Positions 9,266 to 16,687 of a stretch of 36,202 bases of DNA are shown piece by piece. The stretch lies in assembly GCA_903928745.1 (NCBI GenBank), contig CAIYRR010000015.1, positions 1 to 36,202 on the forward strand, read 5' to 3'. Source of the stretch: an uncultured Actinomycetes bacterium. GTDB lineage: Bacteria > Actinomycetota > Actinomycetes > Nanopelagicales > Nanopelagicaceae. Below the pieces are notes generated by a model that worked only from the letters and a program-made list of their open reading frames with translations, was not told where the DNA came from and ran no database searches. The position numbers and the translations under genes were made by a program. The stretch's first letter is position 1. Every line of letters begins with the position of its first letter.

Positions 9266-9541
9266 TTAGGCTGGACGACGCTTAAGGCGACGACGCTCAC
9301 GCTCGGAGAGCCCACCCCAGATACCAAAGCGCTCGTCATGGGCAAGGGCATATTCGAGGCACTCAGAGCGAACATCACAGGACATGCATACACGCTTTGC
9401 CTCGCGAGTTGAACCGCCCTTTTCGGGGAAGAACGCCTCAGGGTCAGTTTGAGCGCATAATGAGCGCTCCTGCCAAGAGAGTTCGACGGTTTCACCGCTC
9501 ACCAATTGAATGCTGGGGCCATCAGGTCGAATATCTGACAC
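9266..9541 (-). CDS. whiB2: WhiB-family iron-sulfur regulator (WhiB2/WhmD-like)
   Basis: Wbl proteins bind a [4Fe-4S] cluster and act with the principal sigma factor. The four cluster cysteines are present (Cys29, then Cys52, Cys55 and Cys61 in VCMSCDVRSEC), followed by the turn GIWGG (73-77) and a basic tail RERRRLKRRP. I chose the GTG at 9539-9541 because AAGGAG stands seven bases upstream. A longer GTG-initiated frame from 9571 has no such site and would put that Shine-Dalgarno inside the gene. The result is 91 residues, a typical WhiB size. The WhiB2 assignment rests on the neighbourhood (DUF3499, phosphomannomutase). By family, WhiB2/WhmD affects division and septation. A strong promoter with a palindromic site lies upstream. 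Confidence 0.9.
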   Translation of the reverse strand: MSDIRPDGPSIQLVSGETVELSWQERSLCAQTDPEAFFPEKGGSTREAKRVCMSCDVRSECLEYALAHDERFGIWGGLSERERRRLKRRPA

Positions 9542-9627
9542 GCGGATACTCCTTAATAGCTTCGGGCGCACCTTGGGCGGCGCATAACCAATGAGTGAAT
9601 TACACGCGTGTAATCCCTTAAAGTCAA
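9542..9627 (-). promoter_or_regulatory. whiB2 promoter with a 16-bp palindrome on the -10
   Basis: On the minus strand TTGACT (9622-9627) and TGTAAT (9599-9604) are separated by exactly 17 bases, a near-consensus vegetative promoter. The perfect palindrome ATTACACGCGTGTAAT (9599-9614) covers the -10 and part of the spacer, so a dimer bound there would block polymerase. A leader of about 50 bases ends in AAGGAG (9549-9554), which sets the GTG start at 9541. Autoregulation by a Wbl protein or control by another dimeric regulator is inference. Confidence 0.7.
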
Positions 9628-9655
9628 GCCCAGATTGTTATATTCCCGCCTTTAC

Positions 9656-10675
9656 TCAGGGTGATTTTGGGGTTATAAGGGGAAAAACCCCCTCCCTCCC
9701 CCAATATTCATTCACTAATTCTTGATTTTTTGGAACAACCGCTCCTTCGCATACGAATGAATTAGTCACTACTGCGCCATCAGAAATAATTGCACCGGCG
9801 CTAATAATCGATCCGCGAATTTTGACTCCTTGCAAGACTTTGGCGTCCCTGCCAATAGAACTTCCGCCATCAATCTGAGAACTCTGATCTATCTCGGCAC
9901 CGGCCATAGCAACGTATTCATGTGAGCGGTAAGAGATTTCTGCATCATCGAGCGCAGAAGCATTTGCAATCCCCTTAACAAGATCTGAAGAACCTTTAAG
10001 CAAGGCCGAAGGAGTGCCGATATCTAGCCAATAGGAATCATCAATCACAGCAAAGATTCGTCCTTGCGATTTGATCAGTGATGGGAAAACTTCACGTTCT
10101 ACACTCACAATAGTCTGCGCAGGAATTCTCTGAATAACGCGCGGGTGAAAAACATAACAGCCAGCATTAATCGTGTTCGTTACAGGGTTATCCATTTTTT
10201 CTAAGAAGGCAGTAACTCGACCGCTTTCATCAACGGGGACGCACCCAAATGCTCTTGCATCTGCAACATGAGTTAAATGCAACGTCACATCAGCATCAAG
10301 AGATTCGTGTAGCTTGATTTGCGCCGTTAAATCATGCGAACTCAGTACATCTCCGTTGAGAATGACGATCGATTCTTCATTGTTGAGTAACTGCGCCGCG
10401 TTTCGAATAGCACCGCCCGTACCAAGGGGTTCCTTTTCAACGGCGTACTGAATCTTCATACCCCACGCTGATCCGTCACCAAAATACGGAACAAATACAT
10501 CGGACAGATAGGAGGTGGCAAGCACAATCGATGTGATTCCAGCGCGACGGGCCATTGCTAACTGATGCTCAGTAACCGGCAAACCAGCGAGAGGCAGCAT
10601 AGGTTTAGGCACTGTTTTTGTTAGAGGCAATAGTCGAGTTCCCATTCCTCCGACAAGAAGAATTCCTTGAGTCAT
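9656..10675 (-). CDS. manC: Mannose-1-phosphate guanylyltransferase-like nucleotidyltransferase
   Basis: This 339-residue sugar-phosphate nucleotidyltransferase has the signature GGMGTRLLPLTKTVPKPMLP (about 9-28), the product-site motif ILNGDVLSS, and DSYWLDIGTPSALL near residue 210. The C-terminal part (about 240-310) has isoleucine/valine-rich left-handed beta-helix repeats such as SSIGRDAKVLQGVKIRGSII. It resembles actinobacterial GDP-mannose pyrophosphorylases (M. tuberculosis Rv3264c type), so GDP-mannose is the most likely product; a glucose- or other NDP-sugar pyrophosphorylase is possible. The ATG overlaps the dapC stop (ATGA). The last codons are G-rich on the coding strand, and no clear terminator follows before the whiB promoter. 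Confidence 0.8.
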   Translation of the reverse strand: MTQGILLVGGMGTRLLPLTKTVPKPMLPLAGLPVTEHQLAMARRAGITSIVLATSYLSDVFVPYFGDGSAWGMKIQYAVEKEPLGTGGAIRNAAQLLNNEESIVILNGDVLSSHDLTAQIKLHESLDADVTLHLTHVADARAFGCVPVDESGRVTAFLEKMDNPVTNTINAGCYVFHPRVIQRIPAQTIVSVEREVFPSLIKSQGRIFAVIDDSYWLDIGTPSALLKGSSDLVKGIANASALDDAEISYRSHEYVAMAGAEIDQSSQIDGGSSIGRDAKVLQGVKIRGSIISAGAIISDGAVVTNSFVCEGAVVPKNQELVNEYWGREGVFPLITPKSP

Positions 10676-11733
10676 GGGTTGAGAATTCGTTGAGATGCCT
10701 GATTGATCTGATCATCGGTTGCAGTCAGCGCTACACGAATATGTCGAGATCCTTTGACTCCATAGAAGTGTCCCGGTGTGACAAGTATTCCAAGGTCAGC
10801 CAACGCTGATACTGAATCCCAATCGGATTCATCGCGTGTGCACCAGATGTATAGACCGGCGCGAGATTCTTCCACTCTAAAACCAATACTCTCAAAGGCC
10901 GGCGCCAAGATTTCCCGCCGAGAGTTATAACGCAATCGCTGTGCAGAAACATGGTCAACATCGGCGAGCGCTGCAATCATCGCTTTCTGAACAGGTAATG
11001 GAACAATCATTCCTGCGTGTTTTCTCACCTCACGAAGTCGGGCAATCATCTGCGAATCTCCAACAACGAAAGCTGCTCGATAACCGGCCATATTCGATCG
11101 CTTTGACAATGAATGCACAGCGAGAATATTCCTGTTGTCTCCATTGGTATGTGCCAAGATTGAAGTGGGCTCTGCGGTGTGTGCAAACTCTAAATAACAT
11201 TCGTCAGAGACCACTAATGAATCTGTTTTCCGCGCCCATGCAACAACATCTTGTAATTCCTTCTCGGAGTGAACGCGTCCTGTTGGATTTGATGGTGAGT
11301 TAATCCAAGCAAAATCAGCATTAGGCCAAGATTCCGGGGAGATGCCAACGGGAAGGCCTTCGGCTCCGGCCAAGATGGCTCCGACGCTGTAAGTCGGGTA
11401 AGCCACTTCGGGAAAAAGAACTTTCTTTGCTTCAAGAAAAGTGGGCAACCATGCAACGAGTTCTTTGGATCCAATCAAAGGCAACACATCGAACTCGCCT
11501 GTTGCGCCCAGCCTTGTCATCGCCCACTCAGAAATCGCCGCACGCAAATCTGGAGTGCCCGCAGTCAATGGATAACCAGGTGAATTAGAAGAACTTCTTA
11601 AAGCTTCTTGAATAAATTCCGGGGTTGCATCAACAGGTGTACCCACTGAAAGATCAATAATCCCCTGATGATGCGCTCGCGCACGATCTCCATAAGGGGC
11701 AAGTGTGTCCCATGGAAAATCAGGGAGTTTCAG
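10672..11733 (-). CDS. dapC: Succinyldiaminopimelate aminotransferase-like (DapC), CTG start proposed
   Basis: This fold-type I PLP aminotransferase has LTAGTPDLRAAISEWA near its N-terminus, the substrate-side motif AWINSPSNPTGR, the aspartate strand VVSDECYLEF, and the PLP lysine in AVHSLSKRSNMAGYR. By family and by its place after the 7Fe ferredoxin (as Rv1177-Rv1178), it makes N-succinyl-diaminopimelate for lysine and peptidoglycan. The first ATG/GTG/TTG in frame (GTG at 11644-11646) would begin inside the conserved VGTPVD segment. Homologues carry about 30 more residues, and those are encoded upstream here, including LPDFPWDTLAPYG and GIIDLSVGTP. The only plausible initiator is CTG at 11731-11733, 11 bases after the fdxA stop and with only a weak ribosome site, so coupling to fdxA is likely. 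Confidence 0.85.
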   Translation of the reverse strand: MKLPDFPWDTLAPYGDRARAHHQGIIDLSVGTPVDATPEFIQEALRSSSNSPGYPLTAGTPDLRAAISEWAMTRLGATGEFDVLPLIGSKELVAWLPTFLEAKKVLFPEVAYPTYSVGAILAGAEGLPVGISPESWPNADFAWINSPSNPTGRVHSEKELQDVVAWARKTDSLVVSDECYLEFAHTAEPTSILAHTNGDNRNILAVHSLSKRSNMAGYRAAFVVGDSQMIARLREVRKHAGMIVPLPVQKAMIAALADVDHVSAQRLRYNSRREILAPAFESIGFRVEESRAGLYIWCTRDESDWDSVSALADLGILVTPGHFYGVKGSRHIRVALTATDDQINQASQRILNP

Positions 11734-11744
11734 AAGAGAACCCG

Positions 11745-12062
11745 CTAGCCCTGTGGCGCGGCGGCGACTACAACTGCATGGTCGGTATGTGTTGGTCCGA
11801 CTTTAGCTGCGCCACCTGGCGAGCCGATTTCCACGAAGAATTCTGTATTCACTTTAGTGAATTCACTCCATTGTCCAGGAACATCATCTTCATAATAAAT
11901 TGCTTCAACGGGGCATACTGGTTCGCAAGCACCACAATCAACGCACTCATCAGGTTGGATGTACAGCATTCGATTGCCTTCATAGATGCAATCCACTGGA
12001 CACTCTTCGATGCAAGATTTATCTTTCACATCGATACATGGTTCAGCAATTACATAAGTCAC
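11745..12062 (-). CDS. fdxA: 7Fe ferredoxin (FdxA/FdxC type)
   Basis: A small electron carrier with one [3Fe-4S] and one [4Fe-4S] cluster. Cysteines occur at 9, 17, 21 and 25 (KSCIEECPVDCIYEG) and at 40, 43, 46 and 50 (DECVDCGACEPVCPVEAIYY). I place the start at the GTG at 12060-12062 because GGAGG lies five bases upstream and the family begins MTYVIA. The upstream ATG at 12089 adds nine non-conserved residues, and a -10-like TACACT (12091-12096) would put the transcript start beyond that ATG. The protein has 105 residues, the usual size. It is first gene of fdxA-dapC-manC and divergent from the GNAT gene. Confidence 0.9.
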   Translation of the reverse strand: MTYVIAEPCIDVKDKSCIEECPVDCIYEGNRMLYIQPDECVDCGACEPVCPVEAIYYEDDVPGQWSEFTKVNTEFFVEIGSPGGAAKVGPTHTDHAVVVAAAPQG

Positions 12063-12152
12063 AGCAGCCTCCAATTGGTTGAGAGCCATTAGTGTATTCC
12101 TGAGCCTTGCCCGGCATGCAACTTTGACGCTCCGCTACCGCTCATTTCCAAT

Positions 12153-12164
12153 TATCGTTATCCC
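12153..12164 (+). promoter_or_regulatory. Putative leaderless -10 of the GNAT gene
   Basis: TATCGT at 12153-12158 is followed by six bases and then the ATG at 12165, with no Shine-Dalgarno. This spacing predicts transcription starting at the A of the ATG. TTGACG at 12124-12129 is too far away to be a standard -35. Confidence 0.45.
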
Positions 12165-13106
12165 ATGGCTCCCGGGGCGAATGAAATAGGTAAGCGACTT
12201 ACTATCCGTCTTCACGCACCCGAGGGCGGATATAGGGACATCGTTGGAATCTTGGAATCTGAGACAACGGTGCGCAAGAAGGATGGCTCAATAGCGAATT
12301 TCCAGCCAGAAGATATTTGGGTGTGGAGGGTCATTACGCCCCTGGCCGAGCGAGCCGGACATGGAGCACCGTTCTCACTACGTATTCGCGAGATGGAAGC
12401 GGCGGCAAATGCCACCTGGCCAGCTAAAGAAACCGCACGACTTGGAGATTGGCTTTTGCGAGCCTCGGGAAAATTCACCATGCGAGCAAACTCTGTGCTG
12501 CCTCTAGGAGATCCGCCTTACGGAAATCCTGGCATCGATATCCAAGAAGCCATCGCTGAAGTTATTGCCTTTTATCAACGCCACAATTTGCCGGCGATAT
12601 TTCACATTCCACTCCCCACATATTTTCCCCTCGATGACCTTCTCCATGAACAAGGTTGGATCGAAAAAATTACCGCGGATGTAATGGTCTGCGATATTAA
12701 GAATTCTGATCCTCCAGAAGCGGCAATGGGAATTTGGGAATACAGCGACACACCCAGTGATGAATGGCTAGAGGTTCAAGGTGATCAAGGTGTTGCGCAG
12801 ATTATGAAAAGCGCACCCGCAACATATGTTGGATTGCGAGTTGATGGCAAACTTGTTGCTGTCGGACGGAGCGCAGTCTTTGAAAAATGGTCAGTGCTTA
12901 CAAGATTGTTTGTACAACCGAATTTTCGAAGAAAGGGTCTTGGTAGGGATCTCGTCAATGTATTGCTGACTGAAGCGAAGAATCAAGGAGCGACAAAATC
13001 ACTCCTGCAAGTAGATGAATCAAATACTGCCGCTATCAAACTTTACGAGAACATGGGATATTTCCATCACCACAGTTATACGTATCGGATACATCAACCT
13101 TCTTAG
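12165..13106 (+). CDS. GNAT-family N-acetyltransferase with N-terminal SH3-like domain
   Basis: A 313-residue protein. The N-terminal ~55 residues (RLHAPEGGYRDIVGILES and onward) look like the small beta-barrel seen before GNAT domains in actinobacterial proteins such as Rv0428c. The C-terminal GNAT core (about 210-310) has VLTRLFVQPNFRRKGLGRDL, the acetyl-CoA pyrophosphate loop, and a closing NTAAIKLYENMGY. The substrate is unknown. It lies between mshB and fdxA, as acetyltransferase genes do in related genomes, but the C-terminus is not clearly mycothiol synthase MshD, which is a tandem GNAT. Its stop is one base from the convergent DUF6113 stop. Confidence 0.85.
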   Translation: MAPGANEIGKRLTIRLHAPEGGYRDIVGILESETTVRKKDGSIANFQPEDIWVWRVITPLAERAGHGAPFSLRIREMEAAANATWPAKETARLGDWLLRASGKFTMRANSVLPLGDPPYGNPGIDIQEAIAEVIAFYQRHNLPAIFHIPLPTYFPLDDLLHEQGWIEKITADVMVCDIKNSDPPEAAMGIWEYSDTPSDEWLEVQGDQGVAQIMKSAPATYVGLRVDGKLVAVGRSAVFEKWSVLTRLFVQPNFRRKGLGRDLVNVLLTEAKNQGATKSLLQVDESNTAAIKLYENMGYFHHHSYTYRIHQPS

Positions 13107-13107
13107 C

Positions 13108-13419
13108 TCAGGCTTTGGCAGCAACAGCAATAACGAGCATTACTACCCCTGATAAAACCAAGGCGTTACCTGTGGCATTGCCTTCAACTAGAAGTTCATT
13201 ACCTACACCGAGAAATCCTGCGCGTAAAACTATTAAAAACCAAGCGAGCGCCGCCAGAAGTTTGTACTTGCGGGCGCCCCAACCTCTCCCAATGAGCCAA
13301 ATTCCGACTCCGCTTCCGAGTAAAGAAAGTAAGAGCCCGCCTGGGACAAATGCATTATGTAAGAGAACAGAACAAGCCCCGAATGTCACTCCTAAGAATA
13401 GGGAGATGAAAATCTTCAT
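13108..13419 (-). CDS. Small integral membrane protein (DUF6113-like)
   Basis: A 103-residue protein with four predicted membrane segments (about 2-20, 28-44, 52-70 and 84-101) and very few charged residues outside KYK near 52. Its start overlaps the mshB stop by the ATGA arrangement, so it is co-translated with mshB. Actinobacterial mshB genes are often followed by a DUF6113 membrane protein of this size, which is why I use that name. No function is known and none can be read from motifs. Confidence 0.7.
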   Translation of the reverse strand: MKIFISLFLGVTFGACSVLLHNAFVPGGLLLSLLGSGVGIWLIGRGWGARKYKLLAALAWFLIVLRAGFLGVGNELLVEGNATGNALVLSGVVMLVIAVAAKA

Positions 13420-14312
13420 TCAGAATTGAGACCAGCAAATAGGTCCGTCTCGCGTCCTTCGTCATTAAATGGCGCGGAAGCAACTCCTTTGACCAATGAA
13501 TAAAACTCAAGGCCCCAAATTTGAGAGCCGAGATTATTGGAGAGCGCGAAGAATGGGCCATCGACGGCAATCTGGGTTTCATGCGCTTTCATTGCAGCCA
13601 TTTTCGCATCGACCTGAGAAGTTCCATCGACAACAGCGGTGACGAGTTCATCGGCTTTAACAAATGGCAAGTCATCAACGCTTTCTGCGCCGAAGAAATC
13701 AGAACCGGATGCTTTCATCGCTTCTATTCCTTGGGCAATCACCGACTTGGGCATTGCATTCCAATAAATCTTTGGCACATCCCATTGATTTCCACTGAGT
13801 GGTGACAATTCTGCGGCGCGCATTGCAACACGATGCGCCTGTATATGGTCTGGGTGCCCGTAGCCACCTATCTCGTCATACGTAATCAATATGTGAGGGC
13901 GAATTTCCTGAATAACATCCACCACAAGTTTGGCGGCCGAATCTAGGTCAGCTTGCCAAAAAACATCCGGTCGATTATTTGGTTCTGTCCCCATCATTCC
14001 GCTATCGCGAAACTTCACTTCATCATTTCCAAGAAATCTATGATCAGAGATTCCCAATGCCTCCATTGCATGAGCAAGTTCAACGATGCGATGATTTCCG
14101 AGCTGGTCTTCCTCTGTCGCGGCCAAATGCGAGAGCCCGGGTACGAGAACTTCCCCTTCTTCTCCGCGAGTGCAGGTAATTAAGGTGACTTGGGCGCCGA
14201 GAGAGGCATAGAGAGCCATTGTTGCCCCGTTATTGATCGTCTCGTCATCTGGGTGCGCGTGAACAAGGAGCATTCGAAATCCCGAATAAGGCTTTGGCGT
14301 CATATTCGCCAT
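13416..14312 (-). CDS. mshB: Mycothiol biosynthesis deacetylase MshB
   Basis: MshB removes the acetyl group from GlcNAc-Ins, a step to mycothiol, the low-molecular-weight thiol of actinobacteria. The PIG-L/LmbE-type zinc site is complete: VHAHPDDE (His20, Asp23) and GGYGHPDHIQAH (His156). TLITCTRGEEGE and EIRPHILITYDEIGG are typical of the MshB branch. Its 298 residues match the family. The gene is divergent from tetR across about 80 bases with a strong palindrome. A TAATTG at 14337-14342 could be its -10, and a GGGG/AGGG-rich stretch just before the ATG may serve as a weak ribosome site. Mycothiol conjugate amidase Mca is the main alternative, but length and context favour MshB. Confidence 0.9.
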   Translation of the reverse strand: MANMTPKPYSGFRMLLVHAHPDDETINNGATMALYASLGAQVTLITCTRGEEGEVLVPGLSHLAATEEDQLGNHRIVELAHAMEALGISDHRFLGNDEVKFRDSGMMGTEPNNRPDVFWQADLDSAAKLVVDVIQEIRPHILITYDEIGGYGHPDHIQAHRVAMRAAELSPLSGNQWDVPKIYWNAMPKSVIAQGIEAMKASGSDFFGAESVDDLPFVKADELVTAVVDGTSQVDAKMAAMKAHETQIAVDGPFFALSNNLGSQIWGLEFYSLVKGVASAPFNDEGRETDLFAGLNSE

Positions 14313-14342
14313 TCTGCCCTACCCCGATGGTCGGAGCAATTA

Positions 14343-14367
14343 GCCAGAGCGCGCGTGGCGCTCTGGC
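14343..14367. promoter_or_regulatory. Perfect 10-bp inverted repeat between mshB and tetR (candidate operator)
   Basis: GCCAGAGCGC at 14343-14352 and its exact reverse complement at 14358-14367 are separated by five bases. Relative to the tetR -10 (TACGAT, 14379-14384) it covers the -35 position, and it also covers the likely -35 region for mshB. A TetR dimer could therefore control both genes. The TTTTT at 14371-14375 also gives it a terminator-like look on the plus strand, but no plus-strand gene reads into it. Confidence 0.65.
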
Positions 14368-14378
14368 AACTTTTTCCC

Positions 14379-14391
14379 TACGATAAGCGCA
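14379..14391 (+). promoter_or_regulatory. Putative leaderless -10 of tetR
   Basis: TACGAT (14379-14384) is followed by seven bases and the ATG at 14392. No ribosome-binding sequence is present, so the transcript probably begins at or next to the start codon. Confidence 0.5.
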
Positions 14392-15009
14392 ATGTCTACA
14401 ACTGATGCACGCACAGATAACAAGGCACGCCTGCCTCGTGACGAACGACGGGCACAACTTCTGACCGCCGCTCTTGAAGTTTTCACGGCCGCTGGTTATC
14501 ACTCCGCTGCCATGGATGAGATTGCAGACCGTGCCAGTGTCAGCAAGCCTGTTTTGTATCAGCACTTCCCATCTAAATTGGAACTTTATCTAGCGGTTCT
14601 TGATTTACATATCGACTCGCTTGTTTTTCAAATTCAGAAAGCTATTTCTTCAACTCCAGAAAATTCCAACAGAGTGAAAGCAACCGTTGAGGCTTACTTT
14701 GCATTCATTGATAGCGAAGGCGAAGCATTTCGTTTACTTTTTGAAAGCGACATGAGCGTTGAACCGGCAGTTCGTGAACGTCTTAATCGAATGACATACG
14801 ATTGCGCGGCGGCAGTGAGTGCAGTGATTTCTCTTGATACTGGTTTGCCACAAGAGGCCGCAATGTTGCTCGGCGTTGGACTTATTGGAAGCGCGCAAGT
14901 AACTGCGCGTCATTGGCTCGAACGAGATAGCAAACTCACCCGAGATCAAGCAACCAATCTTGTATCAAACGTAATTTGGCGTGGAATTTCTGGTTTCCCT
15001 CGCACGTAA
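14392..15009 (+). CDS. TetR-family transcriptional regulator
   Basis: A 205-residue regulator. The N-terminal DNA-binding domain (about 15-65) reads RDERRAQLLTAALEVFTAAG, then MDEIADRASVSKPVLYQHFP, a textbook TetR helix-turn-helix. The C-terminal helices form the ligand/dimer domain, whose ligand is unknown. It precedes DUF3107 and a DEAD-box helicase, resembling the M. tuberculosis Rv3208-Rv3208A-Rv3211 neighbourhood. Here its upstream neighbour is mshB, and a 25-bp palindrome sits between them. Autoregulation and control of mshB are inferences from that position. Confidence 0.9.
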   Translation: MSTTDARTDNKARLPRDERRAQLLTAALEVFTAAGYHSAAMDEIADRASVSKPVLYQHFPSKLELYLAVLDLHIDSLVFQIQKAISSTPENSNRVKATVEAYFAFIDSEGEAFRLLFESDMSVEPAVRERLNRMTYDCAAAVSAVISLDTGLPQEAAMLLGVGLIGSAQVTARHWLERDSKLTRDQATNLVSNVIWRGISGFPRT

Positions 15010-15056
15010 ATTGAGCGTTAAATAAAGCTAATTCGGCATTAAAGGACGTTACTCGG

Positions 15057-15068
15057 TAGGATTTGCAC
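15057..15068 (+). promoter_or_regulatory. Putative leaderless -10 of the DUF3107 gene
   Basis: TAGGAT (15057-15062) is followed by six bases and then the ATG at 15069. This pattern favours the ATG over the in-frame TTG at 15063, which would fall upstream of the predicted transcript start. Confidence 0.5.
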
Positions 15069-15326
15069 ATGAGCACAAAGAAAACGCCTGCAACTCACGG
15101 TTCCGAAGTACGTATTGCGATTAGTGATGTCGCTAGCGAATTAGCTTTTGAATGCCCTACACCTGCCTCAGAGATTCGCGAAGCGGTTACTGCTGCACTT
15201 TCCTCGGGCAACCCCTTGGTCTTGAGCGACCTTAAAGGGCGCCAGATTATTGTGCCTGCGCAAAAGATTGGATTCGTCGAAATCGGCGAGCAATCTGAGC
15301 GTCGCGTTGGTTTTGGCACCCTGTAA
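15069..15326 (+). CDS. DUF3107 family protein
   Basis: A conserved actinobacterial protein of 85 residues and unknown function. The recognisable parts are EVRIAISDVASELAFECP, a short helical middle, and the ending GRQIIVPAQKIGFVEIG followed by RRVGFGTL. A TTG two codons upstream would extend it to 87, but the promoter pattern supports the ATG at 15069. The DEAD-box helicase GTG begins two bases after its stop, so the two are probably translated together. The same pairing with a TetR gene and a helicase occurs in other actinobacteria. Confidence 0.88.
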   Translation: MSTKKTPATHGSEVRIAISDVASELAFECPTPASEIREAVTAALSSGNPLVLSDLKGRQIIVPAQKIGFVEIGEQSERRVGFGTL

Positions 15327-15328
15327 TA

Positions 15329-16687
15329 GTGACAAATACCTTCGCAGACCTTCCTCTTCGTAGTGAAACCATTGCTTCGCTGAATGAACACGGTTTTATC
15401 TCACCTTTCGCGATTCAAGAGATGGTATTGCCTATTGCCCTGAGCGATGGCGATGTCATTGGCCAAGCAAAAACAGGAACTGGAAAAACTTTAGCTTTTG
15501 GAATTCCACTCATCGAAAGAGTCATTGCCCCACAAGATTTAGAGTGGGAAGAGTTCGCGAATAAAGGTTTACCGCAAGCACTCGTCGTTGTCCCAACACG
15601 CGAACTCTGCGTGCAGGTGGCAAAGGATATTCATGAACTCGCCCAAGCCCGAGGAATCAGAGTTATTGCTGTTTACGGTGGCAGAGCATTTGAGCCACAA
15701 ATCGAACAACTCCAATCTGGTGTAGAAATTGTCGTTGGCACTCCTGGACGTTTGTTGGATTTGTATCGTCAGGGTCAAGTTAAGCTAAGCAAAGTTGCTC
15801 GCCTTGTTCTTGACGAAGCCGATGAGATGTTGGATCTGGGTTTCTTGCCAGATGTAGAAAAGATTTTCACAAGCACTCCAGAGCGCAAGCAAACAATGCT
15901 CTTCTCGGCCACGATGCCTGGAGACATCATCGCTTTGGCCAGAAGATTCATGAACCAACCTGTTCATATTCGCACGCAAGATAATGACGATGAGAGTGCA
16001 GTGGTCTCTCGCGTAGAACAGCATGTCTTGCGAGCTCATGCGCTGGATAAGATCGAAATGCTCGGGCGTATTTTGCAAGCCGAAGGTCGCGGCCCAACAA
16101 TGGTCTTTTGTCGCACCAAACGAACATGCCAAAAGACTGCTGATGACTTGCTAGAGCGCGGTTTCAAAGCTGCAGCAATTCATGGAGATCTCGGACAAAG
16201 CGCCCGTGAAAAAGCACTTTCGGACTTCAAGGCTGGAAAATCTGATGTGCTCGTCGCAACTGATGTCGCAGCGCGAGGTATCGATATCGATGGAATTACA
16301 CACGTCATCAACTATCAATGCCCAGAAGATGACAAGACTTACGTTCACCGCATTGGACGTACGGCACGCGCAGGAGCACATGGAATCGGTGTGACCTTTG
16401 TTGATTGGGATGACATGACTCGCTGGAGTCTTATCAATCAATCTTTGAAACTGGGATTAGCTGAACCTATTGAAACTTATTCATCTTCAGAACATCTCTA
16501 TACATCCATGAAGATTCCCGCGGGTTCACAAGGTCGCCTCCGCGCGGCTAAACCAGCGGAAGACTCACCGCGTCCACGGACGACTCAACGTCCAGAACGC
16601 ACAGCCCCAAAAAAGGCGGCACCTGCACGAATGAAGACGGAAAGAACTCGCACCCGTAACAAAAAGTTTAAGAGCGACGAAGCCTAA
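15329..16687 (+). CDS. DEAD-box ATP-dependent RNA helicase
   Basis: A 452-residue RhlE/DeaD-type helicase for RNA unwinding, likely in ribosome assembly, RNA decay or cold adaptation. All core motifs are present: Q-motif PFAIQ, Walker A AKTGTGKT (47-54), PTRELCVQV, TPGRLLDL, DEAD (162-165), SAT (193-195), TDVAARGIDI and HRIGRTARAG. The final ~55 residues form a basic tail rich in Arg, Lys, Pro and Thr, probably disordered and RNA-binding. It starts at GTG two bases after DUF3107. Its TAA stop overlaps the convergent marC stop. Confidence 0.95.
   Translation: MTNTFADLPLRSETIASLNEHGFISPFAIQEMVLPIALSDGDVIGQAKTGTGKTLAFGIPLIERVIAPQDLEWEEFANKGLPQALVVVPTRELCVQVAKDIHELAQARGIRVIAVYGGRAFEPQIEQLQSGVEIVVGTPGRLLDLYRQGQVKLSKVARLVLDEADEMLDLGFLPDVEKIFTSTPERKQTMLFSATMPGDIIALARRFMNQPVHIRTQDNDDESAVVSRVEQHVLRAHALDKIEMLGRILQAEGRGPTMVFCRTKRTCQKTADDLLERGFKAAAIHGDLGQSAREKALSDFKAGKSDVLVATDVAARGIDIDGITHVINYQCPEDDKTYVHRIGRTARAGAHGIGVTFVDWDDMTRWSLINQSLKLGLAEPIETYSSSEHLYTSMKIPAGSQGRLRAAKPAEDSPRPRTTQRPERTAPKKAAPARMKTERTRTRNKKFKSDEA

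Noticed and set aside
9542-9571. Longer whiB frame starting at the GTG at 9569-9571
   Set aside because: The strong AAGGAG would then lie inside the gene, the added ten residues are not conserved, and no ribosome site precedes the upstream GTG.
9667-9702. G-rich run on the minus strand at the manC 3' end (G5-A-G3-A-G5, then T5-C4) as a G-quadruplex or terminator
   Set aside because: There are only three G-tracts and a four-base stem; the run is explained by the final codons of manC.
11703-12092. Plus-strand frame of 129 codons opposite fdxA
   Set aside because: It is antisense to the strongly conserved ferredoxin, and its cysteine-rich look only reflects the opposite strand.
14343-14375. 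Intrinsic terminator (10-bp stem plus TTTTT, plus strand)
   Set aside because: No plus-strand gene reads into it; it lies between two divergent starts, so an operator is more likely.
15785-16132. Minus-strand frame of 115 codons
   Set aside because: It is antisense to the DEAD-box helicase core motifs; no start context or homology was recognised.
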